From CBDCHC01 sp965217075 (GTDB lineage: Bacteria > Pseudomonadota > Gammaproteobacteria > PS1 > Pseudothioglobaceae): a DNA stretch of 64,000 bases. Positions 44,048 to 53,930 of this stretch are shown here, piece by piece (position 1 is the stretch's first letter; each line of letters starts with the position of its first letter). The notes beneath the pieces were generated by a model. That model worked only from the letters and a program-made list of their open reading frames with translations, was not told the origin of the DNA and made no database searches. The DNA is taken from positions 62,001-126,000 of the forward strand of contig CBDCHC010000010.1 of assembly GCA_965217075.1 (NCBI GenBank), read 5' to 3'. Both the position numbers and the translations under genes were made by a program.

Positions 44048-45495
44048 TGCAAGTTGCTGCTATTTTTAAATTTATTGGTTTATTATTAATTATATTTAGT
44101 TTTAGCCAGTTACCACCAATTGTTGTTGATTTAATTTATCAGCAGCAGCAAGCACTTATTTTTTTAGTTACCTTTTTTATTACTTTTATCAGCGGAATTA
44201 TTTGTTATTTACCTTTTAAAAATAATAAAGCAACAATTAGAACAAAAGAAGGAATTATATTAGTTGTTAGTTTTTGGACAATATTATCATTGTTTGCCAC
44301 TATACCTTTTATGTTTGTTGACGGTCTTAATATAGGTTTTAGTAGTGCCTTTTTTGAGGCAATATCAGGTCTTAGTACTACTGGAGCTACTATAATTAAT
44401 AATTTAGATGAGCTGCCAAAATCTATATTATATTATCGTCAGCAGTTACAGTGGTTAGGAGGCATGGGAATTGTGGTATTGGCGGTTGCTATTTTGCCAA
44501 TGTTTGGCGTAGGCAGTATGGAATTATTTCATGCTGAAGCTAGTTCTATATCTAAAGATAGAGCGACGCCAAAATTAGCACAAACAGCTAAAATGCTATG
44601 GTTTATTTATATTACATTAACAGCTGTTTGCGCTGTTGCTTATTTTTTAGCTGGCATGGATATATTTGATGCTATTATGCATAGTTTTTCTACTATTGCT
44701 ATAGGAGGGTTTTCCACTCACGATGATTCTATAGCATACTTTAATTCTGCTAATATTGAAATGGTTGCAGTTATTTTCATGGTACTAGCAGGAATAAATT
44801 TCTCCTTACATTTTATGGCCATTCATGATAAAAAAATTAGTACTTATTTTGACGACTCAGAGTTTAAGGCTTATATCGGCACACTAATTTTATTGATTGT
44901 TGTTGTTAGTTTTGTACTAATTTTTCACCATTATTATAATACTGCAGCTACATCTATTAGACATAGTGTTTTTCAAGCAGTATCAATTATGACCACCACA
45001 GGATTTAGCTCACAAAATTTTAGTTTATGGCCGTCAGCCTTGCCTGCATTGCTTATTTTTGCTAGTTTTATTGGAGCTTGTGCTGGGTCTACAGGCGGCG
45101 GAATAAAGGTTGTACGTGTTTTGCTGATGTTTAAATTAGCCAGCAGAGAAATGAAGCAACTTATTCATCCTAGCGCGCAAGTTAATATAAAGTTAAATAA
45201 ACGCAAAGTTAAAGGTAAGATTTTAATGTCTGTATGGGGATTTTTTTCTTTATATGTAATATCTTTTTCTGTTGTGATGGTGCTTTTAATGTTTAGCGGA
45301 CTTGATCAGGTAACTAGTTTTTCTGCTACAGCAGCAAGTCTTAATAATTTAGGACCAGGTCTAGGCGAGGTAGCTAATAATTATAGTAGTATTAGTGATT
45401 TTGCTAAATGGGTGCTTAGTTTTGCTATGTTATTAGGTAGATTAGAAATATTAACTTTATTAGTGCTTTTTCATAGAACTTTTTGGCGTTTTTAA
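44047..45495 (+). CDS. trkH: Trk potassium transporter membrane subunit TrkH
   Basis: This 482-residue protein has about ten membrane helices and four selectivity-filter repeats: ISGLSTTGATI, STIAIGGFSTHD, MTTTGFSSQ and AASLNNLGPGLG. These T/G-rich loops line the K+ pore. ACAGSTGGGIKV is the conserved gating segment. It is convergent with midA with a 3-base gap. Confidence 0.95.
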   Translation: MQVAAIFKFIGLLLIIFSFSQLPPIVVDLIYQQQQALIFLVTFFITFISGIICYLPFKNNKATIRTKEGIILVVSFWTILSLFATIPFMFVDGLNIGFSSAFFEAISGLSTTGATIINNLDELPKSILYYRQQLQWLGGMGIVVLAVAILPMFGVGSMELFHAEASSISKDRATPKLAQTAKMLWFIYITLTAVCAVAYFLAGMDIFDAIMHSFSTIAIGGFSTHDDSIAYFNSANIEMVAVIFMVLAGINFSLHFMAIHDKKISTYFDDSEFKAYIGTLILLIVVVSFVLIFHHYYNTAATSIRHSVFQAVSIMTTTGFSSQNFSLWPSALPALLIFASFIGACAGSTGGGIKVVRVLLMFKLASREMKQLIHPSAQVNIKLNKRKVKGKILMSVWGFFSLYVISFSVVMVLLMFSGLDQVTSFSATAASLNNLGPGLGEVANNYSSISDFAKWVLSFAMLLGRLEILTLLVLFHRTFWRF

Positions 45496-45498
45496 TTA

Positions 45499-46584
45499 TT
45501 ATAAAGTATATGATAAATTTTGTTCACTAAACCCAGAAGCATTTATAGTTTTATTTTTTGTTAACAATAATACTTTAAAATTATCTCCCATGGCATCTGG
45601 CAACACTAATTGTTTTATTTCATTAGCATGTTTTATATATTGCTGGATATCCTTAGTTGTTGTTAATAATTTTTCAATTCCCAAAGAAATTAAAAACATA
45701 GCTTGTGTAGCATAACCAGCTATTTGCAAATTACTATTTTTAGCAGTATTGGCAATATTAGAAAAATTTACCCAACTACTTATATCTTGTTTGCCTATAT
45801 TTATAAAAGGATTATCTGTTGCTATGTGATTTTTGTAGCACCTGAGAGTGCCGTCTTTGCGCATAGGATGAAAAAAATCTTTATCATTATAACCATAATC
45901 AATTAATAGTATGGCTCCTGTGGTTAATATATTTGCAATACTACTTAACCAAATATCTGCTTGTTGATTTATTTCAGCAACATAGCCGTCTGTTAATTTA
46001 TGGTTAATTGCAGGATAAAACTCAGTATCAAATTTTTGCCAATTAAAATCATTATTGATATAACTAACCCCTAATTCATAAAACTTATAATTTTGTGATA
46101 TAACACGCTTAGTTGGTATGGCGTCTAGCACCTCATTAGCAATAATTATACCTTTAAATGTTTTTGGTAAAGACTTAAGCCACACAACTTTTTTTTGTAA
46201 ATGCAGGGCAAGTTTAGTTATATTTTGTTGCTGTACAGCTATTAAATTAGCGCTAAGCTCTAAAATATAATATTTGTTTGGCAAAGATTCTTCTAAATCT
46301 AGCTGACTAAGTATTTGCATAGCTAAAACACCATTGCCGGCGCCAAATTCTAAAATATCATAATCAGCATGATAGATTTCTATGAGTTGTTTGGTTATAG
46401 TTTTACCAAATAAAGCAGATATTTCTGGAGCAGTAGTAAAGTCCCCAGCACTACCAATTGTTGTTGTATTAGCACGATAATAGCCATATTGATGATGATA
46501 TAAAGCAAGATTCATAAACTCCGCAAAACTTATAATGCCATTTTTATATTTTATTTTTTCTGTTATAATATTTTTAAGACTCAT
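45499..46584 (-). CDS. MidA/NDUFAF7-family SAM-dependent methyltransferase
   Basis: This 361-residue protein of the DUF185 family has FAEFMNLALYHHQYGYY, GDFTTAPEISALFGKTI and the SAM site LEFGAGNGVLAMQIL, with IIANEVLDAIP. The mitochondrial member NDUFAF7 methylates an arginine of complex I subunit NDUFS2. In bacteria the role is not fixed. It is divergent from the pteridine reductase-like gene, a linkage seen in other gammaproteobacteria. Confidence 0.88.
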   Translation of the reverse strand: MSLKNIITEKIKYKNGIISFAEFMNLALYHHQYGYYRANTTTIGSAGDFTTAPEISALFGKTITKQLIEIYHADYDILEFGAGNGVLAMQILSQLDLEESLPNKYYILELSANLIAVQQQNITKLALHLQKKVVWLKSLPKTFKGIIIANEVLDAIPTKRVISQNYKFYELGVSYINNDFNWQKFDTEFYPAINHKLTDGYVAEINQQADIWLSSIANILTTGAILLIDYGYNDKDFFHPMRKDGTLRCYKNHIATDNPFINIGKQDISSWVNFSNIANTAKNSNLQIAGYATQAMFLISLGIEKLLTTTKDIQQYIKHANEIKQLVLPDAMGDNFKVLLLTKNKTINASGFSEQNLSYTL

Positions 46585-46607
46585 ATATATAATTTTAATT
46601 TAAAAAA

Positions 46608-47327
46608 ATGATAAAAAATGCACTTATCACTGGTGGTGCTAAAAGAATTGGTGCAGAAATAACCACCATGTTGCATAAAAAATATAATGTTTTAATACAT
46701 TATAACCATTCAGACCATGCAGCAACTTTGTTAGCACAAAAATTAAACAACGTGCGGACTAACTCCGCTACAATTATAAAGGCAAATCTAAGTAACAATA
46801 AAGATATAGATATATTGGTTAATAGTATATCTAAAATAGATTTATTGATTAATAATGCTGCTATTTTTTATCCTAATCAATTGGCAGATATTACTGTAGA
46901 GTCATATCATAAAATTATGAATACTAATGTTTTAGCGCCATTATTGCTGGCACAGAAACTACAAAAAAAGTTAAATAAAACAGGTGGCAATATAATAAAT
47001 ATAGTTGATATTCACGCTATAAGACCATTAACTGGTTATATTGTTTATAATTTATCAAAAGCAGCAATAGCTATGTTAACCAAAACATTAGCTAAAGAAT
47101 TAGCGCCAGTTATTAGAGTTAATGGAGTAGCGCCTGGTTCTATTTTATGGCCAGAAAATACAGCAGAATTAAGTAATAACGACAAAAACAAGATGTTGAA
47201 TAAAATACCTTTACATAAACAAGGCAGTCCTAAAGATATAGCAGAAACTGTGCTTTTTTTAGCACAAAGCAATTATATTACAGGGCAAATAATAAGTGTT
47301 GATGGCGGTAGAACACTAAATCAATAA
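46608..47327 (+). CDS. Pteridine reductase/FolM-like short-chain dehydrogenase
   Basis: This 239-residue SDR has TGGAKRIGAEI (the T-G-x3-R-I-G loop typical of pteridine reductases), N-N-A-A-I-F-Y, catalytic Tyr and Lys in Y-N-L-S-K, and the C-terminal TGQIISVDGGRTLNQ. It probably reduces dihydrofolate, dihydromonapterin or a related pterin with NADPH. It overlaps the end of convergent serB by 12 bases. Confidence 0.8.
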   Translation: MIKNALITGGAKRIGAEITTMLHKKYNVLIHYNHSDHAATLLAQKLNNVRTNSATIIKANLSNNKDIDILVNSISKIDLLINNAAIFYPNQLADITVESYHKIMNTNVLAPLLLAQKLQKKLNKTGGNIINIVDIHAIRPLTGYIVYNLSKAAIAMLTKTLAKELAPVIRVNGVAPGSILWPENTAELSNNDKNKMLNKIPLHKQGSPKDIAETVLFLAQSNYITGQIISVDGGRTLNQ

Positions 47328-48137
47328 ATCAATTATTGTATCTAAGCCACCAAATTTGATAATAATATCAGCCTTGTCGTTTACACTATTTTTAGCATGA
47401 TAAGCTACAGATAACCCAGATATTTGCATCATTTGTAGGTCGTTAGCCCCGTCGCCACAACTAATAACTTGCTGTGTGGTAATATTATATTTCTTACATA
47501 GTTTAAGCATAAAATCAGCTTTAGCCTGAGCGTTTATTATGTTGCCAACTAATGTGCCAGTTAATTTACTATCTTTGATTACTAAAGTATTGGATAAATG
47601 ATGATTTAGTGATAAATTATTAGTTATTTTACGACTAAAAAAGTCAAAACCACCAGAGACTAAAGCAGTTATAATGCTATTTTTGTGTAAAAAATTAATT
47701 AATTTTTTACCGCCAGTATTTATTTTTAAGCGTTTATTATAAATCTCATCTAATACTGCAACATTTACGCCCTTTAATAAAGCAACTCTTTTTTTAAGTG
47801 ACATATTAAAGTCAATTGTACCATTCATAGCTTGCTCAGTTATTTGTGATACCTGTTCTTTAATGCCAGCAAAATCAGCAATTTCATCAATACATTCAAT
47901 ATTTATAAGCGTTGAATCCATATCACTCATAAAAAGTTTAAAATTTTTGGCTTTAAAATTAAAAGGAAGATAATTAATATCTGTTTTAAATTTATTGCGC
48001 AAAGGCATTAAATCTATATTTTTTTTAACAATAGTTGCCCGATAATGTGTATTGTGCTTTAATGCCTTTGCACCAAAAATATTAGCAATATCTTGAGATA
48101 ATGTTAATTGATTATTATGGATAATTAAGCTATGCAT
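47316..48137 (-). CDS. serB: Phosphoserine phosphatase
   Basis: This 273-residue HAD enzyme has the nucleophile motif SDMDSTLINIECIDEIAD, ALVSGGFDFFS and the metal-binding GDGANDLQMMQISGLSVAY. It removes phosphate to make serine. Length is shorter than E. coli SerB (322 residues), with a reduced N-terminal ACT-like part. Confidence 0.93.
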   Translation of the reverse strand: MHSLIIHNNQLTLSQDIANIFGAKALKHNTHYRATIVKKNIDLMPLRNKFKTDINYLPFNFKAKNFKLFMSDMDSTLINIECIDEIADFAGIKEQVSQITEQAMNGTIDFNMSLKKRVALLKGVNVAVLDEIYNKRLKINTGGKKLINFLHKNSIITALVSGGFDFFSRKITNNLSLNHHLSNTLVIKDSKLTGTLVGNIINAQAKADFMLKLCKKYNITTQQVISCGDGANDLQMMQISGLSVAYHAKNSVNDKADIIIKFGGLDTIIDLLI

Positions 48138-48156
48138 GTTAGCAATGGTGTTTATT

Positions 48157-48239
<83 letters not shown>

Positions 48240-48251
48240 AAAATAATATTA

Positions 48252-48284
48252 ATTATACCTTTTACTTTAAGTATCAGGTATAAT
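48252..48284. promoter_or_regulatory. Divergent -10 boxes: tRNA-Leu/serB and DUF2892-glmS
   Basis: TATAAT on the minus strand (48257-48252) would start the tRNA-Leu transcript about 5 bases before the mature 5' end. TATAAT on the plus strand (48279-48284) would start DUF2892 and perhaps glmS. No clear -35 boxes. Confidence 0.45.
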
Positions 48285-48313
48285 TTCGTTTTAATTATTA
48301 TTTTGGAGTAAAC

Positions 48314-48514
48314 ATGAGTTTGAATAATGCAGTTATGGCGATGAGTGGTTTTTTAGTTATGTTATCTTTGTTGTTGGGCGCAAGTATTAGCCCGCTTATA
48401 CAACACCAAAATTGGTTGTATTTAACCGCGTTTGTTGGTCTTATGACTTTTCAATCATCTTTTACTGGTTTTTGTCCAGCCGCAATAATTCTAAAAAAAT
48501 TAGGATTTAAATAG
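48314..48514 (+). CDS. DUF2892 small membrane protein
   Basis: This 66-residue protein has two hydrophobic helices and the final SSFTGFCPAAIILKKLGFK, which is the DUF2892 signature (T-G-F-C-P). Such proteins are often near rhodaneses or sulfur genes in sulfur-oxidising bacteria, and some have a fused form (YgaP). The Cys in the motif may be exposed. No specific function is known. A GGAGT ribosome site precedes the start. Confidence 0.85.
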   Translation: MSLNNAVMAMSGFLVMLSLLLGASISPLIQHQNWLYLTAFVGLMTFQSSFTGFCPAAIILKKLGFK

Positions 48515-48531
48515 CATCATAGCATTATAGT

Positions 48532-50356
48532 ATGTGTGGGATAGTCGGTGGTATTGTTAAAGAAAATATTACACAAACCTTAATTACAGGACTTAAGGCT
48601 TTAGAATACCGTGGTTATGATTCTGCTGGTATTGCTGTAGTTAATGATAATGGTATTGTTAGAGTTAGAGAAGTTGGTAAAGTTGCTAATTTAATAAAAA
48701 AAACTAATAATGTTGTTGGTAATATAGGTATAGCTCACACAAGATGGGCTACACATGGAGTTGTTAGTCAAAATAATGCACATCCACATGTATGCAATAA
48801 TGAAGTTGCAGTCGTACATAACGGTGTTATTGAAAACTTTTCTAAATTAACAGAACAACAAAAAAAACTTGGTTATAAATTTACTTCAGATACAGATAGT
48901 GAAACTATAACGCATGCAATTTTTCATGAGTTAAAAAAAAAAATTACAATTAGCAGTAAGAGAGGCTGTTAAAACTATTCAAGGCACGTATGCTATCGCT
49001 GTTATAGCAAAAGGAAATAACACTATAGTTGTGGCTAAATGCGGCATACCGCTTATAATTGGTATTAGCAAACATGGAAACTTTGTTGCTTCTGATAAAT
49101 TAGCATTATTGCAGCTTACTAAAAAGTTTATTACGTTATCTGATGGAGATATTGCTGAAATAACCATTGATAAGGTTAGTATTTATGATAAAAATGGCGT
49201 AAAAGTTAAACGTAAAATAAATATCTCTAATTTAAGCCTAAGACAAGTGGAGATAGGTAAGCACCAACATTTTATGCATAAGGAGATTTTTGAGCAACCA
49301 CAAGCAATTAGTGATACTTTAGAGGGCAGAATAAAACAAAATACGGTTGTTCCCGATGCTTTTGGTGTAGGTGCTAAAGCTATTTTTTCTCAAATAAAAA
49401 AAATACAAATTATTGCATGCGGTACCAGCTATAATGCTGGCTTAGTGGCTAAATATTGGCTAGAAGACATTGTTAGAATAGCTACTACCGTAGAAGTTGC
49501 TAGTGAATATCGTTATAGAAACCCGGTTGTGGTTGCTAACACTTTGTTTGTTTTTATTTCACAAAGCGGAGAAACAGCTGATACTTTGGCGGCACTTAAA
49601 ATAATTAACGAACATAAAGAACGCAATACAACACTTGCAATTTGTAATAATAATGAATCTACTATGGTACAAAATAGTGATTTAGTTTTTTTAACACACG
49701 CCGGCCCTGAGATTGGTGTAGCCTCTACCAAAGCCTTTACTACTCAACTTACAGCATTAGCTCTATTAACTGTTGCTATTGGAAAATGCAGCGGAAGTGT
49801 TGATGTAGCAAGAGAAAGATCTATAGTAGACGGATTAAGAAAGCTGCCAACATTAGTTAATAATGCTTTAAATCAAGAAAAAATGATAAAACATGTTGCA
49901 AATGATTTGGGTAATAAGGAAAATGTAATTTTTTTAGGCAGAGGAGCTATGCATGCTATTGCTGCTGAAGGGGCTTTAAAGCTAAAAGAAATTAGCTATA
50001 TATTCGCCCATGCTTACCCAGCCGGAGAATTAAAACACGGCCCTATAGCTTTAATTGATAAAAACACACCTGTTATTGTAGTTGCACCAAATGATGAACT
50101 TTTAGATAAGTTAAAAGTAAATCTGGCAGAAGTAAAGTCAAGAGGCTCTAAAATGATAGTATTTGAAGATGAAAACTCACAGGTCATGAGTGTAAAAAAT
50201 ATGACAATTATTCCGGTAGCCAGCAACGTTGGCAGGATTACAGCGCCTATTATTTTTACTATTGCTCTGCAATTACTTAGCTATCATGTTGCTCTTATTA
50301 AAGGTACAGATATAGATAAACCACGCAACTTAGCTAAGTCAGTAACTGTTGAATAA
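48532..50356 (+). CDS. glmS: Glutamine-fructose-6-phosphate aminotransferase GlmS, split by an apparent frameshift
   Basis: The first frame (48532-48972) has the N-terminal nucleophile M-C-G-I-V-G-G-I and HTRWATHGVV. The second continues to 50356 with the two SIS domains (ACGTSYNAG, ISQSGETADTLAAL) and the closing NLAKSVTVE. The break is in a run of 11 A (48933-48943). With 10 A it reads HELKKKLQLAVREAVKTI and the protein is 607 residues (E. coli 609). GlmS makes glucosamine-6-phosphate for peptidoglycan and LPS, and is normally essential. pgi and galU follow. I see no glmS ribozyme. Confidence 0.9.
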
Positions 50357-50358
50357 AT

Positions 50359-51576
50359 ATGTTAAATAAATTATATTTTGATAGTAATATAGATACAGCA
50401 TTAATTAGCAGTTTAGTTGCAGAAAAAAAATATGTTGGTTATTATGCACTGCCTTATCAAAACACGAATTATATTGATAATTATATAACACAGATAGATA
50501 AAAAAATAGGACTTGATAATATTACAGATGTAGTGATAGTTGGTATTGGCGGTTCTTCTCTTGGTATTCGTAGTGTATATCATTTTATTAAATCTGCTAA
50601 TCAAATAAAAAAAAATATGCATTTTATTGGTTCTACAGATCCTATTGCTATTAAAAATACTCTTAACTGTATTAACATAGAAACTACACATTTTATTGTT
50701 ATCTCAAAATCAGGAGTTACTTTAGAAACTATAGCAACTTATAAATATCTATTAGGCTTTATTGATAATAAGAATTTTTCATTTATTACCGACAAAGAAT
50801 CGCCTTTAGCTAAACATGCAGCAGGCATTAATGCTGTTGTAGTAAATATACAAGCTAATATTAGCGGTAGATTTTCAGTATTTAGCAGCGTTGGTATGAT
50901 ACCTTTAGCATTAGTTGGGATAGACATTAAAAAGCTATTGCAAGGCGCTAAAGAAGTTGATGAAGGAGTATTTAGTCGTGGTAGATATTGTCAAGAGTTA
51001 TTAATAAAAGCATATTTTTATAGTAATCAACATGATAAATATCATATTAACACATTATTTAGCTACTCAGACTCTTTATATTTTTTTAATCAATGGTTTG
51101 TGCAATTATGGGGAGAGAGCTTAGGTAAAAAACAATTAGAAAGTAATAAGCGTATAGGGCTTACCCCTATTGGCCTTATTGGGCCTAAAGATCAACATTC
51201 TTTTTTACAGCTAATTGCCGATGGTAATAGAGATAAAACTATAACATTCATTAAAATTATGTTAACTGATAAATTATCTATACCTAATATTAGTCTTAAA
51301 AACCTACATAATTTAGACTATATTAATAATTTATCTTTTGCTAAACTTATTAATATACAAGCAGATAGCGTTATTCAGTCGTTAATAGAACAACAAGGTA
51401 TTGCTGTTGATGAAATAATACTAAAAAAACAAGATGAAATAGAAATTGGCAAACTAATGTTTTATTATCAAATACTAACTTCTATGACAGGCATATTGTT
51501 AAATATTAATACTTATAATCAGCCTGGGGTAGAGCGCTGTAAGCAAATTTTAAAGAAAAAATTGAATAAAAAATAA
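50359..51576 (+). CDS. pgi: Glucose-6-phosphate isomerase, short form
   Basis: This 405-residue SIS protein has VIVGIGGSSLGIRSVYHF, ISKSGVTLETIATY, SGRFSVFSSVGMIPLALVG and a C-terminal NQPGVERCKQILKKKL. It interconverts glucose-6-P and fructose-6-P, the GlmS substrate. It is much shorter than E. coli Pgi (549) and resembles the short Pgi of Epsilonproteobacteria and some Gram-positives. It starts 2 bases after glmS. Confidence 0.9.
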   Translation: MLNKLYFDSNIDTALISSLVAEKKYVGYYALPYQNTNYIDNYITQIDKKIGLDNITDVVIVGIGGSSLGIRSVYHFIKSANQIKKNMHFIGSTDPIAIKNTLNCINIETTHFIVISKSGVTLETIATYKYLLGFIDNKNFSFITDKESPLAKHAAGINAVVVNIQANISGRFSVFSSVGMIPLALVGIDIKKLLQGAKEVDEGVFSRGRYCQELLIKAYFYSNQHDKYHINTLFSYSDSLYFFNQWFVQLWGESLGKKQLESNKRIGLTPIGLIGPKDQHSFLQLIADGNRDKTITFIKIMLTDKLSIPNISLKNLHNLDYINNLSFAKLINIQADSVIQSLIEQQGIAVDEIILKKQDEIEIGKLMFYYQILTSMTGILLNINTYNQPGVERCKQILKKKLNKK

Positions 51577-52400
51577 TGATAATAACAAAATGCGTATTAC
51601 CAATTGCTGGTTATGGCACTAGATTTTTACCTATAACAAAATCTGTGCCTAAAGAAATGCTGCCGATTATCAACAAGCCATTAGTGCAGTATGCCGTAGA
51701 AGAGGCGTTAAGTAGTGATATTAATGATATAACTATGATTGTTAGTAAGTATCATTGCATAGCACAAGATTATTTTAATAAAAATAAACAATTATGTTTA
51801 GATATTAGTAATATAGGCAAAGACCAAGGTTTAAAAGAATTAAATAACATTATAGATAAGACTAATTTTAGTTATATTGAGCAAAAAAAAACTAAAGGTT
51901 TAGGCGATGCAATACTTGTTGGTGCTAAGAATTTAATAAACGAACAAGCTTTTGCGGTAATACTTACAGATGATTTATGTGTTAATACTGAAGGAGATAG
52001 CGTTTTAAAACAGATGATTGATTTGTACTATAAATATAAATGTGCAATTGTAGCTGTGGAAGAGATAGATATTAATAATAGCAATAAATACGGTATTATT
52101 GCGGGCAAGGAAATTGCAACTGGTATTTATAGGATAAATAATATGATAGAAAAGCCAAATTCGGCTATGGCGCCTAGCAATTTAGCTATTATTGGCCGTT
52201 ATATTTTAACTAATGATATTTTTGATATTATTAGTAAAACAGCAGTTGGAGTAGGCGGCGAGGTGCAAATAACTGACGCTTTGCTTAATTTAGCACAACA
52301 AGGCAAAGTCATTGCATATAAATTTAAAGGCCAAAGATTTGATTGTGGGCAGGCAAGTGGTTTGATTGCAGCAACTAATTTTTTTGCTAAAAATTATTGA
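51576..52400 (+). CDS. galU: UTP-glucose-1-phosphate uridylyltransferase
   Basis: This 274-residue protein has the nucleotidyltransferase start PIAGYGTRFLPITKSVPKEM, followed by VILTDDLC and FKGQRFDCGQASG. It makes UDP-glucose for envelope polysaccharides. It is a few residues shorter than E. coli GalU (302). It overlaps pgi by one base and is convergent with the nitrate regulator gene. Confidence 0.93.
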   Translation: MIITKCVLPIAGYGTRFLPITKSVPKEMLPIINKPLVQYAVEEALSSDINDITMIVSKYHCIAQDYFNKNKQLCLDISNIGKDQGLKELNNIIDKTNFSYIEQKKTKGLGDAILVGAKNLINEQAFAVILTDDLCVNTEGDSVLKQMIDLYYKYKCAIVAVEEIDINNSNKYGIIAGKEIATGIYRINNMIEKPNSAMAPSNLAIIGRYILTNDIFDIISKTAVGVGGEVQITDALLNLAQQGKVIAYKFKGQRFDCGQASGLIAATNFFAKNY

Positions 52401-52404
52401 TGAA

Positions 52405-53907
52405 CTAATAATTATTTATACAATTATCACCCTGTCTTTCTGTGCATTTGTTTTCAATATGACTATTGCAGTAATTACAAAGAGCAAGCTTATTTGGAAT
52501 GGTAATAATATTTTTATTAATGATAAAGCCCCTAGATTTTAAGGAATTTATTATACGTGAGAATACTTCTCTACTCATATTTAAACTAGAGGCAATAGTA
52601 GATTTACTATAAGGCAGAACAATAGACTTAGACTTTAATTTATTTTTTTTATATAAACCAAGCAAAAACAAACCAACCCTTTGATCGGCAGATAAATTTT
52701 TTATAATTGATAGTTCTTGCAATAAAAACATTGATTCTACAGCAATATTTTTTGTTAAATTAGTGGCAAATACACTATTGTTTTTTAAATATTTATCAAT
52801 TATATTGATAGGAATAGATAGCATTAATACATCACTAATAGTTTTTGCACCATAAATAAAAGATTGTTTAGTAAAAATATGATTAGAGAGTATAGAGCTT
52901 CCATTGTCTAATATCTTTAAAATAGTTTCTTTGCTATCAATATTGTCTTGATAAATTTTTACCCAACCACTAAGTATTACATGTAAATGAGAAACAATAC
53001 TATTTTTAGTAATAATATTTTTATTTTTTGGCATTCTATAAATTTTACTTTTTTTGAGTAATTTTTCTACAGTACTATTGTCAATATTAGAGAAGATAGT
53101 TAGTTTATGCGCTAACCTTTGTTCTATGTTAATACGGCTTTTAGTTGTTTTAGCAAATAAACTATGGTTATCTAATAAGTTATTAATAAAAGATTGCTCT
53201 ATTGTATGCATAGCATCAATTTTTTTAGAAATAATGTCAAACCAGTCTACAGCTTTAATCTTATGCAATGATTTTTGCTTATTAACCTTAATAGCAAAAT
53301 GAATATCGTCTAAGATTTTAATAATAGGTAGCTTATTGAAACGGTATATAAGCCGTTGTTGTTCTATAGTGGCTAAAGATAAAAAAGATTTTTTATAATA
53401 ATTTTGCTCATTTAATAAAAACTCTATATTTGCTAAATATTTTTTATTATTAAAATTATGTTGAGCAAATCCGCTAATTAACTTAGCTCTTTCTAAACCA
53501 GTCTTTTCTTTCCAGTGTAAAAAGAAACAATAGGCGCTAATAGCGTTAGGATGTACATTGTTGACGTTAATTATTATATTAATCATGATCTGCATAATAG
53601 GCGAAATAAGATAATTACTATAATAATCAATAGTTTCTATATTAGATATTTTTGCTAATAATATATTTTCTCTTTGTTGTGGCAGTTTCATTAAATTATT
53701 GTTAATATTTATTGCTACATCTTTAATTACCTGAGTTTTTTGGATACAATTATCAATCATTTTTATATTTTGATCAGTATTTAAAAAACAAGATAATAGT
53801 AATTTTTTTGATTGTGGGCTACATTCATTAATATAAAGAACGGCAGCTCCTCTTTCTTGCTGTATAGAATTAAATATCTTACTAAGAGTAATTAGTTTTT
53901 TTTGCAT
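52405..53907 (-). CDS. NIT-domain / CRP-FNR-type transcription regulator with C-terminal Cys tail
   Basis: This 500-residue protein has two parts. Residues 1 to about 250 match the nitrate- and nitrite-sensing NIT domain: IQQERGAAVLYIN near residue 16, YYSNYLISPIMQIM, HWKEKTGLERAKLISGFAQH, and LATIEQQRLIY. Residues 280-475 are CRP/FNR-like: a cyclic-nucleotide-type beta-roll (LHVILSGWVKIY), a dimer helix and a winged HTH with recognition helix S-R446-E447-V-F-S450-R451. The cAMP phosphate-binding Arg-Ser is not seen, so cAMP is an unlikely ligand. The tail has C477-x2-C480-x7-C488-x7-C496, a possible Fe-S or zinc site. It is divergent from narK1, with a palindromic site between. Likely a nitrate-responsive regulator of the nar operon. 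Confidence 0.85.
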   Translation of the reverse strand: MQKKLITLSKIFNSIQQERGAAVLYINECSPQSKKLLLSCFLNTDQNIKMIDNCIQKTQVIKDVAININNNLMKLPQQRENILLAKISNIETIDYYSNYLISPIMQIMINIIINVNNVHPNAISAYCFFLHWKEKTGLERAKLISGFAQHNFNNKKYLANIEFLLNEQNYYKKSFLSLATIEQQRLIYRFNKLPIIKILDDIHFAIKVNKQKSLHKIKAVDWFDIISKKIDAMHTIEQSFINNLLDNHSLFAKTTKSRINIEQRLAHKLTIFSNIDNSTVEKLLKKSKIYRMPKNKNIITKNSIVSHLHVILSGWVKIYQDNIDSKETILKILDNGSSILSNHIFTKQSFIYGAKTISDVLMLSIPINIIDKYLKNNSVFATNLTKNIAVESMFLLQELSIIKNLSADQRVGLFLLGLYKKNKLKSKSIVLPYSKSTIASSLNMSREVFSRIINSLKSRGFIINKNIITIPNKLALCNYCNSHIENKCTERQGDNCINNY

Positions 53908-53930
53908 TGCAATAATTATACAGATAATAC

